A stretch of 64,000 bases of DNA from an uncultured Lachnospiraceae bacterium (GTDB lineage Bacteria; Bacillota; Clostridia; Lachnospirales; Lachnospiraceae): positions 1 through 64,000 of the forward strand of contig CANQDT010000010.1 of the NCBI GenBank assembly GCA_947593735.1, in the 5' to 3' direction. Below, in pieces: positions 18,568 through 26,765 of the stretch (positions are counted from its first letter, which is position 1; each line of letters starts with the position of its first letter). A program made the position numbers and the translations under genes. The notes under the pieces are model-generated. The model searched no databases, was not told the DNA's origin, and saw only the letters and a list, made by a program, of their open reading frames with translations.

Positions 18568-19272
18568 ATGCAAAAATGGACGAAGAGAATCACAGGAGGG
18601 CTATTGATCCTTGCCTTATTAACAATGTATGGGGTTACCGCAAAAGCCTCTATGGCAGATGAAGCGGAATATTATGAGCTTGAAACAGAATATAGAGGAT
18701 ATGCGAACTGGTCCTCTAGATATTTTGTATTTCAAATACCGGAGAAAGCATATGTATCGTTGCGCTCTGAAGGATCGGGAGTTGGAGATTATCTGGAATA
18801 TACAATTTATTCCAGTGAAGGAAACGAAGTCTTAGAGTCTAAAGATGTATTCACAAGCCATAATATGGTAACGGATACGTATTGTAAAACTGCAGGCAGA
18901 ATTTTACCTGCGGGAACATATTATCTTGAAGTATATTCTGCTGGAGACTTTTCTTTTCGTATCCAGGCAGAAAAGTTTATCAAACTGCCAAAGGGAGAGA
19001 TTGTTGCGTTGAATAGTCAGGGAAAAGGACAAATGACGGTTCAGTGTGGTTATGCAGCGGACGCGCTTGGATACCGGATTCAGTATTCGACAGATTACAG
19101 ATTTAAGAAGAAAGTAAAGACGATTTATTCGCCCACAACGACGAAAACGATAAAGAAATTAAAAAAAGGAAAGCGTTATTATGTAAAGGTATGTCCGTTT
19201 ACAACATATGATGATGGAACGAATGTATATGGAAATAATTCTTATGTCAAAACAGTTGTAGTAAGAAGATAA
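18568..19272 (+). CDS. exported beta-rich protein with fibronectin-III-like tail
   Basis: The 234-residue protein has a signal peptide (cleavage near AKA, residue 28). Residues 35-140 form a beta-sandwich-like region resembling bacterial pre-peptidase C-terminal domains (ILPAGTYYLEVYSAG). Residues 145-234 look like FN3 (YRIQYSTDYRFKKK ... LKKGKRYYVKV). No catalytic motif is seen. AATAGGAG precedes the ATG. The 160-base gap before it holds no clear hairpin. Probably a binding or structural partner within the island. Confidence 0.65.
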   Translation: MQKWTKRITGGLLILALLTMYGVTAKASMADEAEYYELETEYRGYANWSSRYFVFQIPEKAYVSLRSEGSGVGDYLEYTIYSSEGNEVLESKDVFTSHNMVTDTYCKTAGRILPAGTYYLEVYSAGDFSFRIQAEKFIKLPKGEIVALNSQGKGQMTVQCGYAADALGYRIQYSTDYRFKKKVKTIYSPTTTKTIKKLKKGKRYYVKVCPFTTYDDGTNVYGNNSYVKTVVVRR

Positions 19273-19349
19273 TAAAACGATTGCAGCAAGAGAAAGAATC
19301 GGGAAACACTGCGATTAAGCAGAAAGTAAAAACAGGAGACTAATACAAT

Positions 19350-21245
19350 ATGAAGAGAAAAAAGACGATGAACCCAGAATGGGTCACGAAAACAGGATTA
19401 ACTGTATTATTAATTTTGCTAGTTGTTTCCTGCCTGAAAATACAGGCAAAAGCTATAGATGCTAGGCTACGTGTGGGACGAAGATGTGGACTATCATCTA
19501 TGGTGTTAACTTGGGATGAGATGAAAGAAGGAGGTGCTGTTGTTAGGGCAACATCCAGTAATCCGTCAATAGTTGCGGTTGAGTCTTCCAAGAATGGAGT
19601 TTGGATTCGTGCCAAAAAGGAAGGAACAGTTCAGGTAACAATTACTGCCAATGTGTTGGAAAATGCAGGATTTGTGAAAAGAACAAGGACAAAGACAATC
19701 CAGGTAATAAAATTTCAGAATCCATATAAGCAGCTGAAAATCAATGGAAAAAGTTATTTATCTGATATTAAAAATAGACAGAGTGTAAGGCACATTAAAG
19801 TAAAATCGTCTAAAGTTAAGATACAGTTTAAATCGAGACCGAAATCAGGATGGAATAATCCTAGTATGAAAGTATATAGTTCTAAGAATGGAAACTTTCA
19901 AAATCGCAAGGACTACGTATATCTGGATAGGCAGATGCATAGGAAAAGTATAACAAAAACATATTCTTTAAGTCCGGGGGAAACATTAAAGATTAATTTA
20001 TATGTACGAGACAAGGAGTTTTCCTATGGTATGGACATGATAGATTATGATTTTTATATTAAGAGAGAAATCTGCAAAAAGCATAAATACACCACCGCCG
20101 GAGGAAATTATTGCACAGTTTGCGGTTATGAGTATAAACCAAAAGTATCAAAGATGTCAGCTACATATTACTATGCGGTAAAAGATAAAGTGGCAGTGCG
20201 TGATAATTATTATGCGCAAAACAGTAAATTGGTAAAACACCTGAATAAAGATGAGCCGGTTTTGATTACAGGCTCCCTTGTTAATTCAGTTGGACGAACC
20301 TGGTATGTGACCAAGGAAGGATATTATGTTTTCAGTGAAAATGTTACATCGAAACAGCCAACGCGGTACATCATTACTTTTAATGCCAATGGCGGTACAA
20401 ATGTGCCGGGCGCTGTTTCAGGATATGGAAGTGTGCAAATTCCTGAACTGATTCCGTTTCGAACCGGATATACGTTCCTTGGCTATTCCACGAGCAGTAC
20501 AGCAACAAAGGCTGAATACCTGAAAGGTCAGGTAATAACACCATCTAGGAATATGACCCTTTATGCGGTGTGGGAAAAAGTACCAAATGGTATTTCAGAT
20601 GAAATTCAGGCTATTCTAGATACGACGAAAGGGTTTCCCCAGGTTAAACAGATAAATGACGATGGATCGGAAGGACTGGGTCTGTGTACGTCAGCAGCCA
20701 CTGCGTTGATGATGAAGAGGAAACAAATAATAATAACAAATGGGAAAACGGCTGCTTTTGATTTTCTGGATGTAAGAATGTCTTTGGGTCTTAGCGAAGA
20801 TGATGCAAAGGCATTTCGAGGAGCTAATGCGAATTGGACACGTCCCGGAGGTTTTTCAAATTTGTACAGCGGAGATGGGAGTACTACTTTCTATACTTCG
20901 GGAATAAGTGTCTCGAATATAGGAAACACTGTGGCTGAGAGAAAGCAGAAGATTATTTCTTTGCTGGATAAGCATCCGGAAGGAGTAGTTATATATTGTA
21001 ATACTAATGATGGAGTTCATGCGGTTTTGTTGACAGGTTATGATGCAATTACGAATACTTTCTATGCATGTGATTCGGTAGAAGTTCGTGATGCCAAAAG
21101 TCAACAGGATAAATATCCGAGAAAAATAGAGGAAACATATTTATTCAGGGCATGCGGAAGAAGTGTAGATAACATATTCCAACGATTAACCAATTCAGGT
21201 TCAGCAGGATGTGTTTGGTACATAAGTAGTTATCGCTTAAGCTGA
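19350..21245 (+). CDS. exported multidomain protein with InlB-type repeat and C39-like peptidase domain
   Basis: The 631-residue protein has an N-terminal export signal, an Ig-like region (about 35-125), a middle beta region, a single Cys pair resembling the zinc-ribbon repeats of the protein at 17260 (CKKHKYTTAGGNYCTVCG), an SH3-like stretch, and a Listeria-Bacteroides (InlB B) repeat (about 335-405: TFNANGGTNVPG ... MTLYAVWE). The C-terminal domain resembles C39-type papain-fold peptidases: Cys446 in GLCTSAAT, His557 in GVHAVLLTG and Asp575 in YACDSVE. ACAGGAG precedes the ATG. Substrate unknown. Confidence 0.75.
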   Translation: MKRKKTMNPEWVTKTGLTVLLILLVVSCLKIQAKAIDARLRVGRRCGLSSMVLTWDEMKEGGAVVRATSSNPSIVAVESSKNGVWIRAKKEGTVQVTITANVLENAGFVKRTRTKTIQVIKFQNPYKQLKINGKSYLSDIKNRQSVRHIKVKSSKVKIQFKSRPKSGWNNPSMKVYSSKNGNFQNRKDYVYLDRQMHRKSITKTYSLSPGETLKINLYVRDKEFSYGMDMIDYDFYIKREICKKHKYTTAGGNYCTVCGYEYKPKVSKMSATYYYAVKDKVAVRDNYYAQNSKLVKHLNKDEPVLITGSLVNSVGRTWYVTKEGYYVFSENVTSKQPTRYIITFNANGGTNVPGAVSGYGSVQIPELIPFRTGYTFLGYSTSSTATKAEYLKGQVITPSRNMTLYAVWEKVPNGISDEIQAILDTTKGFPQVKQINDDGSEGLGLCTSAATALMMKRKQIIITNGKTAAFDFLDVRMSLGLSEDDAKAFRGANANWTRPGGFSNLYSGDGSTTFYTSGISVSNIGNTVAERKQKIISLLDKHPEGVVIYCNTNDGVHAVLLTGYDAITNTFYACDSVEVRDAKSQQDKYPRKIEETYLFRACGRSVDNIFQRLTNSGSAGCVWYISSYRLS

Positions 21246-21527
21246 ATAATCGATCATTTAAATGGATGATAAATGATAGTAATATCATGATAGAGAACAA
21301 ACTTTCAGGAAGCGGAAAATATGCAATAAGAATTCAGGTGAAGTTGTTAAGAACGCATACAGTACAGAAAAAAATTAAGAGTGACTTTCCGAAAATGGTT
21401 AGATGAGACTGTGAAAAATACGGTCATGTCTACAAGTATCAGGTAATTCTTTATACCAAACCGGAGAATAAGTGTTTTCAGGGTTATTTCTGTAGACGGT
21501 CGGCAATATCGAAAGAGAGGGAGCGAT
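21246..21527 (+). pseudogene. AT-rich gap, possibly a decayed coding remnant
   Basis: No intact gene is seen in 282 bases. Short stretches read as protein-like sequence in different frames (for example KYGHVYKYQVILYTKPENK around 21420-21476), separated by stops. This would fit the worn C-terminal part of a beta-rich secreted protein like the neighbours. The call rests on appearance only and could be chance. Confidence 0.2.
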
Positions 21528-23138
21528 ATGCAGAAAAACAGATTTAAGATAGTATTGTTTTATCTGGTTACATTAATAGTTGCGTTTGCTTGCACCTCAA
21601 ATGCAAAAGCAGCGAGAATTGTTCGAAGGACAAAGAACGTAACTGTGGTGGAAGGACGACAGAAGAGTCCTACAATCTTGTTCGTTTACAGAACGAATAA
21701 AAATTTATCATTGGAGAACTGCGCGAGTCTGAAATCAAACAAGCCATATGTCGCAACAGCAGTGTTTACGCCCAAAGGCACAAACAATTACAGGATACAT
21801 CCGCTGATAGTATATGGCTATCAAACGGGAAAGTGTAAGATTACTTTTAAGGTAAAATACCCAAAGAAAACGGTTGTCGCCACGCTGAATGTTACAGTAA
21901 AGAAACGGAAAAGCGTGGCGTCCGGCGGTGATAATGGCGGAACATCTTATGACGATACATACGGGGATTCCTTTTCCAATAACACAAATTGGCAATCATC
22001 CTATGAACAAACCAATAATGAAAAGGCTATAAACTGGAATCAGGTAAGTATCCAGACCAACCAGTCAGTGTTAATAGGAGAAAGTGTAAGATGTAGTCTG
22101 AAATATAAAAATAATAGTGCGACCATGCGAGAACTGAATGCGTCCGTATCAGTGAGCGACCCATCTATACTGGAGCTTACATCGTTCAATGAATATTCTT
22201 CGACGATTGCCTGTAAAGCGGTGGGCGTTGGAATTTGCAATGTCATTCTGTCCAGTAGTGATGGCAGCGGATCAAAAACCATTGCTATAGAAGTAAAGAA
22301 ACGTGATCTGAGTGAATGGGATGCAGAGTTTTTCACGAAAGACGTACAGATATATATTGGGAATGATTTGTTTATTAATTGGACTCCGTTTCCCAGCAAG
22401 AGTTTGTTGGAGTTTAATAATGCCGCGATCTCCATTGATAACCCGTCTGTACTTAAGTTGTACGATTACGATGAAAATTCTGTATCAATCAGATGCGAAG
22501 GAATTGACGTTGGGGTCTGTCATGTCACATTGACCAATCTGGATGGAGTTTACACAAAAACGATCAGTGTGTCTGCCCTTCCTGTTGATGCGGTCAAGAT
22601 AAATGATTATACAGGATACAATGACGTTTCAAAGCGCACCCTCCAGGCTATTTATAATGTGACTACACCCTTAATGAATGCAAGCATGAGCAACAGAGAT
22701 AAGGTAAAAGTCGTACATGACTGGCTGGTTAATCATGTGCAGTATGATTATGATAATTATACGGCAAATACAATTCCCAAATCTTCATATGGGCTGGTCG
22801 GTCCAATGTTATACGGGAAATCGGTGTGTCAAGGATATGCATATACTTTTGAGTTTATGATGAATGTATTGGATATTCCCTGTTATTATGTGTCCGGAGC
22901 TGCAACTAATTCGTCTGGCTCTACCGGAGCGCACGGATGGAATAAGGTGTATCTGGATGGGGCATGGTATTACATTGATACTACATGGGATGATCCTGTT
23001 ACTGCAAACAGGATGCCTGTGCTAAAATATGACTATTATTTATCGAAAACCCTATGGAGTAGTCATAGGGCGGATTCTGAGCATATTACAAAAGATGCAT
23101 ATATTAATTGGGAATATATTTTGGGTTATTACTGTTAA
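21528..23138 (+). CDS. exported Ig-like plus transglutaminase-like protein
   Basis: The 536-residue protein has a signal peptide (to about NAKA near residue 27), several Ig-like beta segments (two similar units around 175-265 and 270-355, each with a cysteine-bearing GVGICNV / DVGVCHV strand), and a C-terminal transglutaminase domain. The triad is visible: Cys434 in KSVCQGYA, His469 in GAHGWNKV and Asp484 in YYIDTTWDDP. This version resembles bacterial kyphoscoliosis-type transglutaminase peptidases. GAGAGGGAG precedes the ATG. Last gene of the AT-rich island. Confidence 0.82.
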   Translation: MQKNRFKIVLFYLVTLIVAFACTSNAKAARIVRRTKNVTVVEGRQKSPTILFVYRTNKNLSLENCASLKSNKPYVATAVFTPKGTNNYRIHPLIVYGYQTGKCKITFKVKYPKKTVVATLNVTVKKRKSVASGGDNGGTSYDDTYGDSFSNNTNWQSSYEQTNNEKAINWNQVSIQTNQSVLIGESVRCSLKYKNNSATMRELNASVSVSDPSILELTSFNEYSSTIACKAVGVGICNVILSSSDGSGSKTIAIEVKKRDLSEWDAEFFTKDVQIYIGNDLFINWTPFPSKSLLEFNNAAISIDNPSVLKLYDYDENSVSIRCEGIDVGVCHVTLTNLDGVYTKTISVSALPVDAVKINDYTGYNDVSKRTLQAIYNVTTPLMNASMSNRDKVKVVHDWLVNHVQYDYDNYTANTIPKSSYGLVGPMLYGKSVCQGYAYTFEFMMNVLDIPCYYVSGAATNSSGSTGAHGWNKVYLDGAWYYIDTTWDDPVTANRMPVLKYDYYLSKTLWSSHRADSEHITKDAYINWEYILGYYC

Positions 23139-23394
23139 AGGAACATTCTGATTTGATCTATTATATTTATCCTATCATCTTGTGAAGCTGATAAGGACAA
23201 CCAGAAGGAAGACGCCGGAGCCTGAAAAGACAACTGGTAGGGGTTCCTGTGCAAAAAGATAAGTGCAAAATAACTCGAAAAAAACAAAATTTATGCAATT
23301 CAGTGCAAAAACTAGGAAGAAAACGTAATAGAGTGGCTGCTGGCAGACGGAGTATCATCCTGCCCGCATCTGCTTTCCTAGGTTACAAAGAAAA

Positions 23395-23453
23395 CATCGC
23401 CCGGAACCGGACGCGTTTGATTTGAGCGTCCGGTTCCGGGCGATGCTGTTTTT
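23395..23453 (+). terminator. strong intrinsic terminator
   Basis: A 20-bp perfect stem (CATCGCCCGGAACCGGACGC with its complement) and an 11-base loop are followed by CTGTTTTT. Its GC-rich sequence contrasts with the AT-rich island it closes. Confidence 0.92.
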
Positions 23454-23454
23454 C

Positions 23455-23476
23455 TGAAAAGCCTCATCCCCGCAAA
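23455..23476. repeat. direct repeat, left copy (right copy at 24282-24303)
   Basis: TGAAAAGCCTCATCCC followed by C/T and GCAAA occurs on both sides of the AbiEi-like gene, with 21 of 22 bases the same. It could mark an insertion or local duplication that brought in the gene. Confidence 0.65.
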
Positions 23477-23504
23477 ATGACCCAATTCATGCCGTTATAT
23501 GCCA

Positions 23505-23533
23505 TTGACGAAGTATTGACTGTTTGATATAAT
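23505..23533 (+). promoter_or_regulatory. promoter of the AbiEi-like gene
   Basis: TTGACG, 17 bases, TATAAT, followed by an AT-rich leader of about 55 bases. Confidence 0.7.
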
Positions 23534-23592
23534 TATATCGGTATATAATTTGAAATATCGTGAATAATATATCATAAAGGGAGGTGCCTTTG

Positions 23593-24246
23593 ATGACATA
23601 TATCGAATTTATCTGCAACTGTCTGAATGGGATTCAAACGGGGGAGCCGATTTATACCAGCGATATTGCCGGGAAACTTGCAGAGGAATATGGATTGCAG
23701 AAGAAAGGGGCGGTCGCTGCAACTGCTGTTGCGTTCAAACGGATTATGGATGATGAGACAATCTCTAGACTCCGGTTTTATCAAAAAGGTATTTACTACC
23801 TGACTGCCATTACATCGTTTGGCGAAGTTGGCATCAATAAGGAACGTCTGATAGCCGATAAGTATCTGCTGCCGGACATCGGATATGAAACGGGCTATAC
23901 GGTACTTTACCGCATGGGGCTGACCTCTCAGCTGCCCAGGGAACGGTGCATTGCTACTAACAGAGCTACTGACTGCATTCGTATGGATCAAAAACTCGGC
24001 GTTATGGTGCGACCTCCCAAAACAACAGTCACGAAAGAAAACAAGGCATATCTGCAGATTCTCGATGTTTTGGATTCAATGGATACGGCTCCTGTGGACG
24101 CAGGAAAGCCATATGCGCTGGTGGCGGATTATATCCGTCAGGCAAAGCTGGATTATGAGGTTTTGCTTTGTCTTGCGAAAAAATATTACAACAAAAAAAC
24201 CATATTGCAGTTAGCCTGTACAGCAGGCGAAGGAGATATAGAATGA
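23593..24246 (+). CDS. AbiEi/DUF6088-like antitoxin-type regulator, without its toxin
   Basis: The 217-residue protein begins with a winged-helix-like region (about 1-75, with a basic RLRFYQKGIYYLT wing). It continues with a segment resembling the antitoxin domain of AbiEi proteins (GYTVLYRMGLTSQLP ... IATNRATDCI, then GVMVRPPKTTVTKENKAYLQILDVLD). AAGGGAGG lies eight bases before the ATG. These regulators normally precede an AbiEii nucleotidyltransferase toxin; no such gene follows, only about 200 bases before yerC. It may be solitary or a remnant of a toxin-antitoxin locus. Direct repeats flank it. Confidence 0.6.
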   Translation: MTYIEFICNCLNGIQTGEPIYTSDIAGKLAEEYGLQKKGAVAATAVAFKRIMDDETISRLRFYQKGIYYLTAITSFGEVGINKERLIADKYLLPDIGYETGYTVLYRMGLTSQLPRERCIATNRATDCIRMDQKLGVMVRPPKTTVTKENKAYLQILDVLDSMDTAPVDAGKPYALVADYIRQAKLDYEVLLCLAKKYYNKKTILQLACTAGEGDIE

Positions 24247-24281
24247 AGCTTCATCAAGATATCGATGCGTTTCGGAGTTTT

Positions 24282-24303
24282 TGAAAAGCCTCATCCCTGC
24301 AAA
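24282..24303. repeat. direct repeat, right copy (left copy at 23455-23476)
   Basis: The repeat lies between the AbiEi-like gene and the yerC promoter. Similarity may extend a little to the left (CGATGC and a T run before TGAAAAGCC in both copies). Confidence 0.65.
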
Positions 24304-24320
24304 CATGCCGCAGGTCATAT

Positions 24321-24349
24321 TTGACTTTAGTATACGAAAGTGTTATAAT
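24321..24349 (+). promoter_or_regulatory. promoter of the yerC-parE-parC unit
   Basis: TTGACT, 17 bases, TATAAT. It starts 18 bases after the right direct repeat. Confidence 0.75.
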
Positions 24350-24447
24350 AAATATGCCAACAGGAAACGGGCACCCCGCAAGATGTGGTGGTTTTCGGCA
24401 GATGAGGCGATGAGGGCGAACGATACAAAGGTATGGAGGGGCGGAAA

Positions 24448-24777
24448 ATGCAGAAGGAATTACACACGCCGGAGGTAGAGCAGCTGTTTCAGGCGATTTT
24501 GTCTTTGAAGGATGTAGGGGAATGTTATCAGTTTTTCGGCGACGTCTGTACGGTAAACGAGCTGCTGTCCCTGTCTCAGCGGTTTGAAGTGGCGCAGATG
24601 CTGCGCCGGAAGAAGACATACATGGACGTAGCGGAGAAAACCGGGGCGTCCACAGCCACCATAAGCAGGGTCAACCGTTCGCTGAATTATGGGAATGACG
24701 GATATCAGCTTGTGATCGACCGGCTGTCCGGGCAGAAAGGACAGGCGGCGGACTCCGGGACGGACAGCCCGGAATGA
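24448..24777 (+). CDS. yerC: YerC/YecD-type TrpR-family DNA-binding protein
   Basis: The 109-residue protein is nearly all TrpR-like helix-turn-helix: LFQAILSLKDVGECYQFF, LLSLSQRFEVAQML, and the recognition region YMDVAEKTGASTATISRVNRSL. The ATG at 24448 is preferred to one at 24433 because GGAGGGG lies between them at the right distance. The family is a small regulator whose target is not defined here. It is 50 bases upstream of the topoisomerase pair and probably co-transcribed with it. Confidence 0.88.
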   Translation: MQKELHTPEVEQLFQAILSLKDVGECYQFFGDVCTVNELLSLSQRFEVAQMLRRKKTYMDVAEKTGASTATISRVNRSLNYGNDGYQLVIDRLSGQKGQAADSGTDSPE

Positions 24778-24801
24778 TAAGAATTTTAGAATAGGAGAAT
24801 T

Positions 24802-24820
24802 GCCGCGCCATTGGTGCGGC
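24802..24820 (+). promoter_or_regulatory. parE: RNA hairpin between ribosome site and parE start codon
   Basis: GCCGCGCC-ATT-GGTGCGGC can form an eight-pair stem with a three-base loop between TAGGAG (24792-24797) and the ATG (24828). With the stem folded, the ribosome site is brought to about 11 bases from the ATG; unfolded it is about 30 bases away. No closer ribosome site exists. Confidence 0.5.
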
Positions 24821-24827
24821 ATATACT

Positions 24828-26753
24828 ATGATGGGAAAAGAAAAGAAATATGACGCTTCCAGCATTTCGATCCTGGAGGGTCTGGAAGCGGTAAGAAGAA
24901 GACCGGGAATGTATATCGGGAGCGTATCGACGAAAGGGCTGAACCATCTCATTTACGAGATTGTTGATAACGCGGTGGACGAGCATCTCGCGGGGCACTG
25001 CAGCGAGATCTATGTGTCGCTGAACAAAGACGGGTCGGCGACGGTCATTGATAACGGGCGCGGGATCCCGGTAGGGATCCATCCAAAGGCGGGCATCCCG
25101 GCGGTAGAGGTCGTCTTTACGATGCTGCACGCGGGCGGCAAGTTCGGGGACAGCGGCGGATATCCCATATCCGGCGGACTGCACGGCGTCGGCGCGTCGG
25201 TCGTGAACGCGTTGTCGGAATGGCTGGAAGTGGAAATATACCAGAATGGAAAAGTATATTATCAGCGGTATGAGCGGGGAAAAGCGGTCGCCCCGCTTGA
25301 GGAAGTCGGCGCCTGCCGGAAGAATAAGACCGGGACGGAGATTACCTTTTTGCCGGACGGGGAAATTTTTGAAAAAACGATTTTTAAAGCGTCCGCAGTG
25401 CGGAACCGGCTGCATGAAACGGCGTATCTGAATCCGGAACTGACGATCATGTTTGAGGACCGCAGGGAAGGGCAGCAGATTGAACGGACGTATCATGAGC
25501 CGGAAGGGATCGCGGCTTATGTCCGCGCGCTGAACAAAGGGAAGCCGCTGGTACATGATGACGTCATTTATTACAAACGGAAAGTGGATGGGATCGAAGT
25601 AGAAGCCGCGTTCCAGTTTGTAGATGAATTTCAGGAAAATATCCTCGGCTTCTGCAACAATATCTTCACGCAGGAGGGCGGGACGCATCTGACCGGATTT
25701 AAGGCGAAATTTACAGCGGTCATCAACCAGTATGCGCGCGAGCTTGGCATTTTAAAAGAAAAAGACGTGAATTTTACCGGAACCGACGTCCGGAACGGGC
25801 TGACGGCAGTGATCGCGGTCAAACATCCGGATCCCCGCTTCGAAGGGCAGACCAAGACCAAGCTGGACAACCCGGATGCGGGAAAAGTGGTCGCGGATAT
25901 TACGGGCGAGCAGGTTCCGCTGTATTTTGATAAAAATTTGGAAACGCTGAAAAAAGTCATCGCCTGCGCGGAAAAATCCGCCAAGATCCGGAAAGCGGAG
26001 GAGAAGGCGAAGACCAATCTGCTGGTCAAACAGAAGTTCTCGATCGACAGCAACGGAAAACTGGCGAATTGCGAAAGCCGGAATCCGGAAGAATGTGAGG
26101 TCTTTATTGTCGAGGGCGATTCCGCAGGAGGCTCGGCAAAGACGGCGCGGAATCGGAGGACCCAGGCGATCCTGCCGATCCGGGGGAAAATCTTAAATGT
26201 GGAAAAAGCGTCGATGGACAAGGTGCTCGGCAACGCGGAGATCAAAACGATGATCAATTCGTTCGGATGCGGTTTTTCCGAGGGCTATGGAAACGATTTT
26301 GATATCAGCAGGCTGCGGTATCATAAAATCATCATCATGACGGATGCCGATGTGGACGGCGCGCATATCGCGACATTGCTGCTGACGTTTTTCTACCGGT
26401 TTATGCCGGAATTGATCACATGCGGGCACGTATATCTTGCCACGCCGCCGCTTTACAAAGCGATCCCGAAAAAGGGAGAAGAAGAATATCTGTATGACGA
26501 CAAGGCGCTGGAGAAATACCGGGAGATCCACGGCAGCGGATTTACGCTGCAGCGGTACAAGGGGCTTGGAGAGATGGACGCGGAACAGCTCTGGGAAACG
26601 ACGCTCAATCCGGAAACCCGCGTGCTCAAACAGGTAGAGATCGAGGACGCCCTTCTTGCGACGGAAGTGACGTCCATGCTGATGGGTTCCGACGTGCCTC
26701 CGAGAAGGGAATTTATTTATTCCCACGCGACGGACGCGGATTTGGATATATAA
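24828..26753 (+). CDS. parE: type IIA DNA topoisomerase ATPase subunit (topoisomerase IV/gyrase B type)
   Basis: The 641-residue protein has the full GyrB/ParE layout: GHKL ATPase (EIVDNAVDEHLAGH, DNGRGIPVGIH, GGLHGVGASVVNALS), transducer domain, and TOPRIM domain with VEGDSAGGSAK, DADVDGAHI and the C-terminal YKGLGEMDAEQLWETTLNP. It supplies ATP-driven strand passage with the A subunit encoded 12 bases downstream. It is called parE because the partner lacks a GyrA box and because neither dnaA nor recF is nearby, but gyrase B is possible. The weak start region is discussed under the hairpin at 24802. Confidence 0.85.
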   Translation: MMGKEKKYDASSISILEGLEAVRRRPGMYIGSVSTKGLNHLIYEIVDNAVDEHLAGHCSEIYVSLNKDGSATVIDNGRGIPVGIHPKAGIPAVEVVFTMLHAGGKFGDSGGYPISGGLHGVGASVVNALSEWLEVEIYQNGKVYYQRYERGKAVAPLEEVGACRKNKTGTEITFLPDGEIFEKTIFKASAVRNRLHETAYLNPELTIMFEDRREGQQIERTYHEPEGIAAYVRALNKGKPLVHDDVIYYKRKVDGIEVEAAFQFVDEFQENILGFCNNIFTQEGGTHLTGFKAKFTAVINQYARELGILKEKDVNFTGTDVRNGLTAVIAVKHPDPRFEGQTKTKLDNPDAGKVVADITGEQVPLYFDKNLETLKKVIACAEKSAKIRKAEEKAKTNLLVKQKFSIDSNGKLANCESRNPEECEVFIVEGDSAGGSAKTARNRRTQAILPIRGKILNVEKASMDKVLGNAEIKTMINSFGCGFSEGYGNDFDISRLRYHKIIIMTDADVDGAHIATLLLTFFYRFMPELITCGHVYLATPPLYKAIPKKGEEEYLYDDKALEKYREIHGSGFTLQRYKGLGEMDAEQLWETTLNPETRVLKQVEIEDALLATEVTSMLMGSDVPPRREFIYSHATDADLDI

Positions 26754-26765
26754 GGAGAAACGAAG

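Larger units (their letters stand above)
23139..23592. other. non-coding gap closing the exported-protein island
   Basis: It holds three copies of GTGCAAAA (23249, 23263, 23303) of unknown meaning, a strong terminator (23395-23453), one copy of a direct repeat (23455-23476) and the promoter of the next gene (23505-23533). No convincing gene is seen on either strand. Confidence 0.7.

Noticed and set aside
23249..23310. Three GTGCAAAA repeats, considered as a CRISPR-like or iteron array
   Set aside because: The copies are too short, too few and unevenly spaced; there are no nearby cas or rep genes.
23167..23358. 63-residue minus-strand frame in the gap after the exported-protein island
   Set aside because: There is no ribosome site, the composition is not protein-like, and it lies next to a terminator.
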